Source of the DNA: Ectocarpus siliculosus
Lineage: Eukaryota; Sar; Phaeophyceae; Ectocarpales; Ectocarpaceae
NCBI GenBank assembly: GCA_000310025.1
Contig: FN648905.1
Coordinates: 206,897 to 270,896, forward strand
Direction of reading: 5' to 3'
DNA length: 64,000 nt
Both the position numbers and the translations under genes were made by a program. The notes beneath the pieces are model-generated. The model was not told the DNA's origin and made no database searches. It saw only the letters and a program-made list of their open reading frames with translations. Below, piece by piece: positions 10,301 to 20,313 of this stretch (position 1 is its first letter; every line of letters starts with the position of its first letter).

Positions 10301-12738
10301 AAATGTATGCAGGTACTTCACTAGAGCGGCGAGGTGTGTGGAACAGGGATAAGCACACGTTCGGACCTGTTTAGTCGGGTGCTCGCCGTCTAGAATTGGG
10401 AAGTTTATGGTTATCGAGATAGACCAATGTCTTTCGACTTTATTTCTGGCGGGAAAAATGTACCTGTTTGTCCACACCCGCATTGGTCTTCGAACGAGGC
10501 TGTCTCAACTCATGTTTTCTAAGCGGCAGCTGATAGGATTTTATCTTGTTGGTGTTTTTGTATGTCCCACTTGTGTTCGTCTGACGAACGGCAACCACCT
10601 GATTTCAGACCTTCATCAATGCAATCGAGGCCTCGACGGTCTGCATTTGCGTGACATGGGTCGAATACGCACAGAGCACCAAGGTGGTGTCGCCCCAGGT
10701 GAGAACTCTTGCTGCTGCGTCGGCGTTGTAGGGGCCTTTCTGATATCCTTGTAGGAAAACAGGGCGGCCGGGTACGGGAACCTCATCACCCGTTTTACCG
10801 CCGTTTCTTTGTTTTACAGCCACCGCCGAAGTCGTTGCCGCCACACCACGCATTAGGGCCTATGTTAACGTTAAAAAGTTGAACACCTATTTAAATTGAG
10901 GACCCAAACTGGATGAACCTAATTGGGTGTTTGGGCAAGAAGGGCTTGGGTCGCATAACGTAATTCTGCCACATCGAGGTTCAGCAACACCCACATGCGG
11001 CGGAATCGCTGCCGCGAGGTGACGCGGTGACCAACTAGGTAGAGCGATAGACCGTGTGTACCACGCGGGAGCTATAATAATATATCAGCACACGCACGAA
11101 GCTAATCATCAGCAGGCGATGCCAGCGGTCCAAGCATCATCCTCAGGCTTGCTCAACAACTTTTGTATTTACGTATTTACTGTCTCGTTGCCCACAACCG
11201 GCCGTTGACTTTTGACATCGAACTTATTGGAAAGCATCCACAGCAGCCCAACCAGCGCGAAAAGTTGACACGCTCACAGAATCATTGCAATACAACTATT
11301 TCCCAGCAGCGGGCAGTGGGCGATGGGTGTGGGTGCCGCACGGCCAGTGTGCCACATGCGGTCCGGTCAGGGGTAGCGCCAACACCAGTTCAGCTCATCA
11401 CGGGGGGTGCAAAAGGGGTGCAGGGCAACTCGGGTACTTCGATTCAGCAAAAAAAAATCAATTTGCAATTGTTTTTGCTGCACCCAATATCGAAGTCCCG
11501 CTTTTCTGGGCAGAGAAAACCTCATCGTGTTTTTTCCTGTTGACCAATTAGCGTCTTTGGCCCCCGGCACCCCCCCCCCCAAACTTATTTTTTGCAGGCC
11601 TCAATTTCGGTACAACTTTTTAACGATAAATCAGGCCCTTACCGCCTACCGCCAAAACGAGCCGCCATATCATAATCGACAAATTACCGACATTTTTGGG
11701 TTATATCGCCTCCGCCATTGTTGTTACCGCCCAAAACGTATTACCGCGTACCGCCAAAACAATTGCCGCCATACAACAAAACCGCCGAGAGTGTGCTCGC
11801 CTAGGAAACCGTTGCTGGTAAACCCTTGAGTTTTGTTTTTCGGGGATAAAATGGTATCAAAGCTATCTCCGCGTTGCTGTCATGGTGTATCTTGTGGGGT
11901 GGTTGTTAGAGACCGCGAGGCGCTGGAAGGCTGGCATGGGTGGGTTGGCGAGGGCCGACTGCTTTCGATTAGGGCCGTTTAATCACAGCTGTTGTTTTCC
12001 AATTTCCGAAATAGCTGCTGTTTAAAACGCCCCTTGAAGGCCTACCGCGGCTTGCAAGCGGGCTCCTGAGGTGCACACAAAGGATGCATGGAAACAAACC
12101 TACACTTCGATAATGCCAAAATCGAGGAGGGATGTTGGAGTTCTTAATAAGTGAACCTGCATATTTTGGACTGCTACTTGGTTTCAGACTGTGTTATAGT
12201 CACCAGTCCAGTTTTTTAGCGACCCCTCTTCACTGAACGAAGCACCAGAAATGACAAGCTACGAGAGGAGTAGACATGAAGGTGTGGCCGCCGCCTGTGC
12301 CTGGAGCAACTCCAGATCGAGAACCTGCGGGTGTAATTCCTCGGTCGGCCATACTCTTTCAGATCTTCACTATCCAAAATGGATGCGCAGATTACTCACC
12401 CGCCACATGCACCTGATGTCGGAGATCTCCCCACGTCGTGGCGGTGTGGTGCCTCTCGTGGTGGTCGTGGGAACCAACTGCTCTAGCAATTCAGTTTACA
12501 GGTCACGCTCTCATTGCGTTGAGATTGTGTGGTACCTTGAAAACCAACTGACATTTCGAGCCGGAATTGGGCGCTATCCAAAACGACGTCCAGTCAGAAA
12601 GGAGATCTCCATAAAGCCACATTTCCAAATAATCATTGCCTTCCCATCAACGATGATTTTGCACCTTCGTAAATCCTGCGGCAGGATTCTTCGGTGAGCT
12701 ACGCTTCGGCCGTCCTTACGCAGAACAAGTGTAGCTAG
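4047..12738 (+). CDS. MEMO1: MEMO-family metalloprotein, 11-12 exons, complete
   Basis: Exons: 4047-4152, 7194-7272, 7460-7558, 7790-7853, 8005-8109, 8411-8490, 9079-9126, 9274-9370, 9912-9926 (candidate), 10105-10173, 10609-10698 and 12685-12738. Every junction is GT/AG and phases agree throughout. The product is about 301 residues; human MEMO1 has 297. Family motifs appear in order: SHAGTWY (17-23), RAIIAPHAGF (52-61), LGPSHHV (86-92), DEDEHSIEMHLPF (crossing the middle), DFCHWG (196-201), NTICGRHPI (245-253) and DSSVSYAS near the C-terminus. Residues H58, H90, H199 and C248 match the conserved metal-site positions of MEMO proteins (human H49, H81, H192, C244). The family has an extradiol-dioxygenase-like fold, binds copper or iron, and acts in redox and motility signalling in animals; its role in algae is inferred only. 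The start chosen is the only ATG just upstream of the first motif. Intron 1 carries an rRNA fragment and a scaffold gap; the last intron carries a TACCGCC array. Confidence 0.95.
4266..4572 (-). rRNA. 28S (LSU) rRNA fragment, domain V region
   Basis: Read on the minus strand, this contains universally conserved eukaryotic LSU rRNA words: AGGTGGGGAGTTTGGCTGGG, AACACAGGTGTCCTAAGG, TTGATTTTCAGTACGAATAC, and GGGATAACTGGCTTGTGGC. Similarity stops abruptly at GCCAAG (4266), where normal 28S continues with a different sequence, and the other end runs into the 100-N gap. It therefore covers only about 300 nt near the peptidyl-transferase region. It lies antisense within MEMO intron 1. It is either an inserted rDNA fragment or a scaffold-join artefact. 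Confidence 0.93.
4573..4672. other. Scaffold gap (100 N)
   Basis: Exactly 100 N separate the 28S fragment from MEMO intron sequence. The fixed length indicates a scaffolding gap of unknown true size. Confidence 0.98.
4787..4844 (+). repeat. Inverted repeat arm with 14-bp palindrome (left)
   Basis: About 58 bp match the reverse complement of 5686-5742 with a few changes. Each arm contains the perfect palindrome CAGGGTATACCCTG. Both arms lie in MEMO intron 1. Confidence 0.8.
5686..5742 (-). repeat. Inverted repeat arm with 14-bp palindrome (right)
   Basis: This is the partner of 4787-4844 in the opposite orientation, about 840 bp away. The pair may be the ends of a small inverted-repeat element inside MEMO intron 1. 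No coding sequence is recognised between them. Confidence 0.8.
9912..9926 (+). CDS. Candidate 15-nt microexon of the MEMO gene
   Basis: Five codons (VAMKE) sit between a good acceptor (pyrimidine-rich ...TTTTCCCAG) and a GTAGTG donor. The flanking exons (9274-9370 and 10105-10173) are both phase 0, so the frame is kept with or without it. MEMO proteins carry about ten residues at this point (around 'GMSIIEQ' in the human protein), and without this exon the algal protein would be eight residues short. Only similarity and splice signals support it. Confidence 0.45.
11636..11800. repeat. TACCGCC-motif array, copy 3 (intronic)
   Basis: Several TACCGCC and GCCGCCAT words are spaced 10 to 25 bp apart, of the same family as 2959-3330 and 3494-3850 but shorter and more diverged. 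It lies in the last MEMO intron (10699-12684). No gene is seen in the rest of that intron. Confidence 0.65.
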
Positions 12739-13519
12739 CTATGATGAGGACGTGGTAATTCTCAGGGCACCTCGGACTCTGCCTCGACGAGGGCCCACCG
12801 CGTGCTGGGCACGGTTGCATCGGATGTAGGCGTATTATGTTATATGTAGCAGTTGCTTGAATGTCATGTACTCGGGTTTTTTATTTGCTGTTTGTTGGTG
12901 TCGGGCCAGGTGTGCATACATGAACACGTTGCCAGTTCATCATGTGGTGTGTGTGTACATCGAAGGGAAGTTGGTGTGTGCTGCTGTTGCAGCCTGACAT
13001 GGAATGCCCTGAACTATGCTGGGAAATGGACAAGGCGAGGGAAGACGTACATGGGGGGTTACCCCCGAGAAACATCTTTAGAGCAGCTATCGAATGTGGG
13101 TTCTATAAGTGAGCAAACACGGGTAGGTGAACCATTTCCTCAAGGGAGGAGAGGAGAGGGGGAGGAGGGGGAATACCCCAAAACTCCTGGCCAGTTGGTC
13201 GGATACGTTGGGACCGATGATGAATAGATGTGGACCGATAGTCATCGAGTGTGCACCTGGTAGCGACGAAGGGCTACAATCATGCATGTTTGGGGTTGGT
13301 TGCCACTACACAGGTCGTACTGGGCCAGTCAAGCAGTGGGGGCACAACGAGCCCCCCCACATTCTGTGCCCCTGGGCTTGTCCTACAATTGGTCGATTTG
13401 GACGCCAGTTTTTCGGCCCCAAGTTAAGCCGCATTCCCGTTTCGCACTTGGTTTTAGGCTGGTGAGCTCCGGTTTCTTCTCTAAAGTAAAAGCAAGTTGT
13501 TCTTCTTCGGTCGATGGTC
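12739..13519. other. MEMO downstream region, no gene seen
   Basis: Sequence after the MEMO stop codon holds no recognisable exon, RNA or repeat boundary before the repeat at 13520. Confidence 0.5.
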
Positions 13520-13900
13520 CTATAGGAGACCGATACGGTCTCTAGAGGTTTCACAGAACGGTAAAAAAAAAAAGTGTCTGTCTGTCTTGTCTGTTTGTCT
13601 GTCCCGTTCACTCCGAAGCCCCGAACCACGCGCTTTTTTGACCCGAACGCCCGAGGCGCGAGGAATCAGACCATCGACCGTCCGGCACTACTTGAGAAGC
13701 CCTCAGCAAGTTTTTAGATTGATTGGCGCCTCCTGCGTTGACGTTTGGCTGTGTCGGTGAATGCCCTTACCAAGCACGAAAAAAACACGGGCACGCAGCA
13801 GCACGAACAGCACGAAATTGCTCCGATCTCGATGAATTTTCGCCTAAACGTTGGCTACCCGCCATCACATTGAAGCTTCGTCAACACTGTGGGTGCATGC
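13520..13900 (+). repeat. Dispersed repeat family B, copy at 13.5 kb
   Basis: It opens with the hairpin GAGACCGATACGGTCTC (7-bp arms, 3-nt loop), then 'AGAGGTTTCACAG', an A-run, 'GTTCACTCCGAAG', 'AGGAATCAGACCATCG', and further blocks shared in the same order with 52293-52797 and 52844-53170. It has no coding capacity. This is probably a non-autonomous transposon or SINE-like family. Confidence 0.85.
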
Positions 13901-14276
13901 GCTCAGACTTATCTACAGCAGCGAGCGGCGTCTCCCTGGGCCCGCTGGGAAGTGTAGAAGAGCAAAGTTAGGTAGGTAGGTGCTCTTGGACAAAGCGTGC
14001 GATACCACGAAGTTACAGCGAGGTGGAATCAGCGAATTATGAATGATGGAAATGAACATCAGGCAAGACAAGTTGGGCAAGAGGCAATTTTTTCAAGTAT
14101 GCTTTTTGCTCGCTGCAAACCCGGACAACCAGAAATACCACAAACCGAGGTGATGGCGCCAGCTTTGAAGCAACATGATCAGGTTTCTCCAGCTAGCTGT
14201 AGCTGGCACCGAGAAACAAACCTGTTCGAAAAGTGCGTGCCGGCCATTTCCTTTCTGTCGTTGTTGATGGTGTGTT

Positions 14277-14505
14277 CGCCAGGCTTTATCTGCGCGGAAC
14301 GCGTCCCCGGGGTATAGAGCCAGTTTATGCGACTTTGGCCGTCATCCACACGCCCCAGGGAGGCCTGCAAGCTCCGCGCATGAGCGTTAATGTGCCGACG
14401 AAGCTCCTGCGTGGCCCGGAGAAGGTAGCGCGAGAAATGACTCACTGCCGCGAGAGAAAGAAATGCCGAGAAGCACAAAAAATGACCAAATCTTATACAA
14501 GGTCC
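14277..14505 (+). repeat. Outer duplicated block A (first copy)
   Basis: About 230 bp starting 'CGCCAGGCTTTATCTGCGCG' recur in direct orientation at 15728-15962 with roughly 15-20% divergence by eye. They include the shared word CGCGTCCCCGGGG. With the inner pair at 14.9/15.2 kb this makes an A-B-B'-A' layout. The function is unknown. Confidence 0.8.
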
Positions 14506-14899
14506 TCCTTCGGGACGTTGGTATCAGACCCCCCGGGGGTGACGCAAGTAGGAAAGGAAGTAGTGAAGTCACGGATTAAATTGCAAAGTTCGGTAGTGCT
14601 CGCCCCCATACAAAACATCGAATGTATCATGGGACGGATGTGGCAACACGAAAACCATTTAGGTGGAAGGGGAACGATGCGTTGGTAGCGGCGCTGGAGG
14701 CTTGGCGGCTTTGGCGAGGCATGGATGTACGGTGTATTGACGGAGGGAGAGAAAGAGGGTGGAAGCTGCTCTGGCGGTGTGAGCTGTGATTTGTGATGAG
14801 AGGGAGGGTGTAGAAAGAGTAGATGCGAGGAGAGCCATCGTGAGAGCGAGTGCGGGCAGCCGAATATATGCATGCCACGGCAGATTTTGCTTTTGGAAT

Positions 14900-15168
14900 T
14901 TTTTTTCTTTTTTCGTGTTGAATCGGACTTACTTTCGCCTGTACATGAATAGACACATTGTTCTGCACATGACCAGCCCGAGAAGGAGTACTGATGCAAA
15001 TGCATACACGGCGCCGTAATGTATGAATAAGTGTTGTTGCTTTGGCGTATCCATCGGAGCGTGCAGCTAGCGCAGTGATGGCCCACCAGCGATGGCCCGC
15101 ACCCTTCAGGACAAAATCGGAGGTTTGACCTATGAAGAAAATATCCGAAAAATTCAGCAATCGGCACG
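14900..15168 (+). repeat. Inner tandem block B (first copy)
   Basis: About 268 bp are followed almost immediately by a diverged second copy (15184-15452). Shared landmarks include 'ACATGACCAGCCC', 'GTGCAGTGATGGCCC' and 'TTGACCTATGAAGAAAA'. The long minus-strand reading frame across both copies reflects the duplication rather than a recognised protein. Confidence 0.8.
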
Positions 15169-15183
15169 TTTCTACCTGTCAGG

Positions 15184-15452
15184 CTTTTCGTTTTGAGCTT
15201 GTGTTGAATTGAACTTTTCCCTGTAACTGTATATACACATAGTTCTACATGACCAGCCCCGAGAAGAGGTGCTGATGCAGATGCATACACCGCACAGTAT
15301 GTGTGAATAAAGACATGTGTTACTGCTGTTGTGAATCCATCTGTGGGGAGCGTGCAGCTGGTGCAGTGATGGCCCGCACCCATTCGGAGAAAATCGGGGA
15401 GATAGATTTGACCTATGAAGAAAAGATCCGAAAAATTTGTGACTGGCATGAC
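15184..15452 (+). repeat. Inner tandem block B' (second copy)
   Basis: This is the second copy of the 14900-15168 block, separated from it by about 15 bp, with the same landmarks in the same order and scattered indels. Confidence 0.8.
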
Positions 15453-15727
15453 GTGTTCTAATCAACCATGGGCTATGAATTAGGTCTGTGACCATGTATC
15501 TTCCACACAATACAATTGCAAACCGGAGGTGAGGGTTCAAAGCGGATTCACGGCCCCGAAGCTGTGCGTGAAGAACCACGTTACATAGAAACGTTTAAAG
15601 GCTGCTATGATGCTACACCGATTAGGAACCATCGAAATGATTCCAAAAATTTTGCGACCGTGTTCTCTCAACTTGCTGAGGAAAAAACATCTCCTCGTAT
15701 GCAACAGAGAGGTTTTAGGAATTGGTT

Positions 15728-15962
15728 CGCCAGACTTTGTCTGCGCGGAACGCGTCCCCGGGGTTTCGAGCCAGTTCTCGCAACTTTGGCCGTCAACCAC
15801 ACGCGCCACGGAGGCATACCGAGCTCCTGGCACGGGCGTTAATGTACCGACGAGCCTCCTGCGTGCCCCTGAGAAGGAACCGCGAGAAAAGACTTGCTGC
15901 CCACGAGAGAAAGAAACGCCGAGGCATGAAACGTGACCAAATCTTATATGTACATACAAGGT
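15728..15962 (+). repeat. Outer duplicated block A' (second copy)
   Basis: This is the second copy of 14277-14505, ending in 'GTGACCAAATCTTATA' followed by 'ACAAGGT' as the first copy does. The shared word TTTCGAGCC beside CCCCGGGG recalls a Pol III B box but is one base too long. Confidence 0.8.
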
Positions 15963-16049
15963 TCCCCGGGGGTGACGCAAGACCACATGCGCATTGCTCA
16001 AAGGGCTGTATGTCATGGACTACAGTATATATTAATGTTCGGTGAAAGG

Positions 16050-16601
16050 GTTGGCCGACGAGGGTAATTCTTATGATAATGTTGTACAACTGTTGGGCAG
16101 CTGCAATCTCGACATGGGTAGCGTAGGGAGTTGGAGCAGACATGAGATGGAGGTATTCCGGGACACTTTGGTAGAGTTGTTCAGGTTTGACCAGCTATTT
16201 AAATGTTCTCTGAATTGATTCCAGCAGAGATGGAGTCGTAAAAAGTGTTTTGTGCAGAGCCTGGTAAGGGGTTATGGAGGTTGTCGTTGATGTGGTTGAT
16301 GAGTTGCGTTCTGACCAGTTGGTGGATGTTGGAGTCGTTGAAAACTCTAAGGGCAATGCATCTTAGTAGGCATGCTCCATCACTGCTTTCATTGACAATT
16401 TGCCAAGATCCTTGGGTTGTTGTTGTTCCCATTGTTGGTGTTATTGCCGTTGTTGTTGCCCGCTCCACCGCTATCGCCATCATTGGGCGATGTGCTGTTT
16501 CCATTGTTGCATGCTTCACCTTGGCCATGGTGACGAGGTAGGTGAATGTCAAAGTAGGGGAAGGTTGACCGTGGCTGAAACAATAAACTCAGAGAAGACA
16601 A
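16050..16601 (-). pseudogene. OTU-like cysteine protease fragment, Helitron-associated
   Basis: On the minus strand, 16470 to 16200 encodes NESSDGACLLRCIALRVF and a following helix (HQLVRTQLINHIND) that match the catalytic-Cys half of OTU proteases (D-G-x-C-L-F/L-R). After an in-frame stop at about 16199 the match resumes in another frame with VPEYLHLMSAPTPYATHVEI and AAAQQLYNIIIRI, corresponding to the family segment 'YLxxM...WGGxxE...LY'. Upstream, a Gly/Asn-rich linker lies in yet another frame. The fragment is broken by at least one stop and one frameshift. It follows a Helitron-type helicase on the same strand; OTU proteases are known cargo in some Helitrons, so the two probably come from one element. 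Confidence 0.75.
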
Positions 16602-17199
16602 CGTCGTGCACGTAGGGGATGTCGTTGACGAGATGATCCATGTTCAACGAGGCATAGGGTATTGTCCTCGCAGGTTGTACGGCTAACGGCGGTACAACTG
16701 ACCGAGGCCGACTTTTTTTAAAGAGACTTTTGATGGTCATAGCGTAACACAATCTGACAGGGAATTAATTGGTAACGGTGAAAGGTAATACCGGGCGCTC
16801 CCACTTTGACTTCCAAGCCGATGCGTGGTATTTTAATGATGTGATGGGAGATTCATCGGTTAGAACTTCAACGTCGATAACGCGTCATGAAATCCCTCGA
16901 ATAACTCCCCGTTTGCCATTGACGAGACCGTAATCAAAGTTGATGTTCCTGATGAAGAAGATCAATGCTCTGATGAAGAAGGTCAATGCTCCAACTTTGA
17001 GGTTGAATTTGTGCGCCTGGCGTGCCGGGTCGTTGATGCTATTAAGGTATTCGACGAAAACACCATCTGGCATGTATTCGTCGTCCTTGATGATCTTGTC
17101 TGAACCAACTTGTTCGTGACCATTTCCTGGCATTTAACGAAGGATGAAGTCATCGATCTGGTCACTGTTATCATTTGTGCGTGCTAGAATGCCACGGTG

Positions 17200-17418
17200 T
17201 GTAGACACGCCTGAAGTCAGGCAGGGCCTAGGACCAGTATCCTCCCCCCGTGGCCTCGGGGGGCTGGTCAATTCACCTCCTTGGTGATGGTAAACACAGT
17301 GTATTATTATTGCACACGATTCTCGTCTCTCTCTCTCCATCTATATCTCTCTCCTGCCAACATGCCAACCAGGCAGATAGAAACCCCAATCTACCATATC
17401 TTTGACATGCATACATAT
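17200..17418 (-). repeat. Truncated LTR of the deleted derivative
   Basis: 219 bp match the 3' four-fifths of the LTR; the first 54 bp of the LTR are absent. Confidence 0.9.
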
Positions 17419-17421
17419 CTG

Positions 17422-17530
17422 TCCTTCACTGTTGAATGGAGGCATTCTATGTTTTGCATGGGAGGTTGAACACTTGCGCTGACTGACGCATTGGTGTGGC
17501 ATGATTTAGTCAGGCATGATATCGCCGTGT
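17422..17530. repeat. 110-bp segment shared with 25597-25706
   Basis: From 'TCCTTCACTGTTGAATGG' to 'CATGATATCGCCGT' the two copies match in direct orientation, although the LTR-element DNA next to them is inverted between the two places. At 25.7 kb this segment directly follows the C-terminal end of a helicase remnant. Confidence 0.8.
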
Positions 17531-17931
17531 ACGGGTGTTTATCATTCACAAACACCGCTGTCGTTTTCTTCTTGAGTACAACCAGGTGCCTACTGCTGTT
17601 TGAGTTCAAGCTGATTAGTGTCTACTCCGGTAGTAATAAGCTCGACGCTTCAAACGACAAACACGCACGTGTCGGACGACCGCACAAGATTGGCTAAGTC
17701 CGGTAGACACGCGTACAGAGAAACCTACGCAATGGATGGATGACCAACACACCGCAAACAACGCGAAATGGGCAAAGTTGCCACACGCAAGGAAAATGAT
17801 GAAAAGAAAACAACAACCCAGAGGCAACGCTGAAAACTGTTAACGCGGAGGAATAGCTCGTCCTGCTGTTGTCACGAAGATGTTTTTTGACCCTGACTGA
17901 CCCTGGTCGGTCAGCCTGAGTTATCGATAAC

Positions 17932-18204
17932 TGTAGACACGCCTGAAGTCAGGCAAGGCCTAGGACCAGTATCCTCCCCCCGTGGCCTCTGGGGGCTGAT
18001 CAATTCACCTCCTTGGTGATGGTAAACACAGTGTATTATTATTGCACACGATTCTCGTCTCTCTCTCTCCATCTATCTCTCTCTCCTGCCAACATGCCAA
18101 CCAGGCAGATAGAAACCCCAATCTACCATATCTTTGACATGCATACATATCCAACGGCAGCTTCCCACCGTGAACTACTGCTACCCAGGTGCGCTGCGTC
18201 CACA
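17932..18204 (-). repeat. Full LTR of the deleted derivative
   Basis: It runs on the minus strand from TGTGGACG to GTGTCTACA (TG...CA ends) and matches the LTR at 19609-19879 along its whole length with few changes. The palindrome GTTATCGATAAC follows directly, as it does in the large element. Confidence 0.9.
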
Positions 18205-18800
18205 GGTCGTTGTATCCATAGATGTTGTGTTTAGCTTCTAAGATAAGAGGTCGGGATAGACTTTTTCAATGAGATATTCAAATTCCGTTGTATCGGCGAT
18301 TGAACATACATACATGTAGTTTCGGAACGATCGTCGTGTTTGACTGTGTGTTGCAATAGAATAGCGGCGGTACCATCGGCTAAAAGAACTGGTTCAAGTT
18401 TACCCTCTGCAACAGCTAAGACAGTTTTAGCGTGAGGGATTTCATCTTTGTCTCTCGTGCACTTCGCAAGGCAGAAGAGATGAATAAACATGTGACCATA
18501 AGCCTGACGACAGGAAAGCATATTCTACGATTTCACACTCAGCTCCGAACGGTACAACGGGAGCAACTTGACGCCAATCCCCGCTGAAAAGAATAGTTTT
18601 GACATACTGTAGGTCCTGTAGAAGAGTGGAGATGAGTGCTTCTGGGGCAAACTTGGAAGACATTACAATTTCATTCCAAAAAATTTATGACGATTTTGTT
18701 AGGATGTCGGCACGTTCGGATTCAGCTGGGACGTTGCAAACACTGCCTTCTATAGCATCGCCTCCGATAGGGAGTTTATAGAAGTACTGTGGGTCGTTAG

Positions 18801-19608
18801 ACCGCCAGGTATTGTTGTTGTTTTCTTCACATTAAACTCGTGTCAGTTGCTAATCCCACAATCTAGCAAAGACGCGGGCCGTGGTCACAAAAATGCTGGA
18901 GCCATAAGAAGATCTATCTGGAGAACACGCAAACAAGCAAGAAAAGGGTACACAAGCCCGAAGAGGTGCACCTACATCCCTGCAGCACGTTTGCGTGCCA
19001 AAAACTGAACTACCCGTCCACACACTACATACATTCGACTACAGCAGCATCATCCCCCCTGTCCCGCTCTTTACCAAAATGAATGTTTGTCGACTACAGC
19101 GTACAGCTGTCTGGAGTGCTGCCTGTACAATAACACCACGGTAGGCATGGCACAAGTTCGGGGCGCGCCACTGCTATCTGAAGTGCGGTCAGAATGCGTC
19201 CGTGGACATATAGCGAAAAAGAACACCCAACCAAAGCCATCATTGCAATTGACAATTGCCGAATCTCCCCCAGATCACCTGTGTTGGACACAGCAGTGTA
19301 AATAATGGACACGTTGGACACTGACTAGGAATCGGTCCACATTGAAGGGGTCTTCCACTATGCAGGTACGCAATAAAGGCATCCGGGGTATCCACGCAAT
19401 CTCTGCCGCGTCTCTCTACAAAACCAGTGACGTCATCACACACACTCTACACAGATGTTCAGAATAAAAACGCACAACACAAAATGTTCGTCCGTGCGTC
19501 ACGGTTCGATGTCGTTCGTCCGTGTGCTCCGGTGCCGCTGCTCCGATGCCGCTGCTCCGGTGTCGCTGCGGCCAGTCCTAGCACGACCAAACTCGACCCG
19601 CTCCGTCC
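18801..19608. other. Unassigned stretch between helicase and LTR
   Basis: No motif was recognised on either strand. The Walker A part of the Helitron helicase would be expected here on the minus strand but is not visible. Confidence 0.5.
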
Positions 19609-19879
19609 TGTGGACGCAGCGCACCTGGGTAGCAGTAGTTCACGGTGGGAAGCTGCCGTTGGATATGTATGCATGTCAAAGATATGGTAGATTGGGGTTT
19701 CTATCTGCCTGGTTGGCATGTTGGCAGGAGAGGGAGATAGATGGAGAGAGGGACAAGACTCGTGTGCAATAATAATACACTGTGTTTACCATCACCAAGG
19801 AGGTGAATTGACCAGCCCCCCGAGGCCACGGGGGGAAGATACTGGTCCTAGGCCCTGCCTGGTTTTTGGCGTGTCTACA
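19609..19879 (+). repeat. 5' LTR of the gypsy element
   Basis: 271 bp with TGTGGACG...GTGTCTACA ends. It is defined by comparison with 17932-18204 (inverted full copy) and 17200-17418 (inverted partial copy). It carries the presumed promoter and polyadenylation signals; no TATA box was assigned. Confidence 0.92.
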
Positions 19880-19922
19880 GTTATCGATAACTCAGGCTGA
19901 CCGACCAGGGTCAGTCAGGGTC
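19880..19922 (+). promoter_or_regulatory. Palindromic primer-binding region after the LTR
   Basis: The LTR is followed at once by the perfect 12-bp palindrome GTTATCGATAAC and by two near-repeats (GACCAGGGTCAGTCAGGGTC). I see no obvious complement to a tRNA 3' end, which usually starts with TGG. Some chromoviruses self-prime from a folded RNA; whether this one does is inference. Confidence 0.4.
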
Positions 19923-20313
19923 AAAAAACATTTTCGTGACAACAGCAGGACGAGCTATTCCTCCGCCTTTTTCTTTCTTCGTTGAGTGCGAGGCTGCGGT
20001 TTTGGAGCTGCTGTCCTGATCTCCCGCGGAGCTGCTGTCTTGATCTGCCCGGGCATCGTACGGCGCGATTGCTCAGAGACGCTCCAATGTTGGCAAGGGG
20101 GCGCTTGGCGGACAGCAAGGTTCTGCTGGAGATATTGGTGAGCTCGGGGCGGGGCTTACTGACTTGGTTTTGGGCAACAGGCCCAAGTCGCCCGAGTATG
20201 GACGCACTTTTTCACGAGCTCCGTCCTTGCGTTTCGACACGCAATACACAGAGTACGAGCGGAGCAGGGGTCTCTGCAATTGTGGGCAATCCATTTGACG
20301 CCCGCTGCTCACT

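Larger units (their letters stand above)
17200..18204 (-). mobile_element. Internally deleted Ty3/gypsy LTR derivative
   Basis: On the minus strand the order is: a full 273-bp LTR (18204-17932); about 90 bp identical in type to the start of the gypsy internal region at 19880-19970; then, at about 17840, a jump to sequence matching the end of that internal region (25400-25596). All coding sequence is missing. A 110-bp stretch shared with 25597-25706 follows, and then a second LTR (17418-17200) that lacks its first 54 bp. It splits the Helitron helicase. No clear 5-bp target duplication is seen (CGGTG versus GGTCG). It is non-autonomous, resembling TRIM/LARD-type derivatives. Confidence 0.85.
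16690..18800 (-). pseudogene. Helitron-type PIF1 helicase, C-terminal half, interrupted
   Basis: Minus strand 18800 to 18242 reads FYKLPI, CNVPAESERADIL, a decayed motif II (IFWNEI for the usual I-W-D-E-A), then ILFSGDWRQVAPVVPFG (motif III region) and LSSGLWSHV. After a frameshift it reads CTRDKDEIPHA and VLAVAEGKLEPV. The order resumes at 17199 with HRGILARTNDNSDQIDDFI, VEYLNSINDPARQAHKFNLK, GLVNGKRGVIRGIS and, at 16.70-16.77 kb, FPVRLCYAMTI. These are the Hel-domain landmarks of Helitron transposases. There are at least three in-frame stops and one frameshift, and a 1-kb LTR element (17200-18204) sits in the middle. No Rep domain or ATPase Walker A motif was found upstream. Confidence 0.9.

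Noticed and set aside
10699..10731. Read-through end of the MEMO exon to a stop at 10729 (tail VRTLAAASAL)
   Set aside because: It looked faintly like the family C-terminus, but the exon at 12685-12738 supplies the exact conserved DSSVSYAS end in phase with a GTGAGA donor at 10699.
14493..15449. 318-codon minus-strand frame
   Set aside because: It runs across the two diverged tandem B blocks and repeats itself because of the duplication. No domain is recognisable.
17195..18209. Target-site duplication around the deleted LTR element
   Set aside because: The flanking 5-mers (CGGTG and GGTCG) differ, and one LTR is truncated, so no duplication can be claimed.
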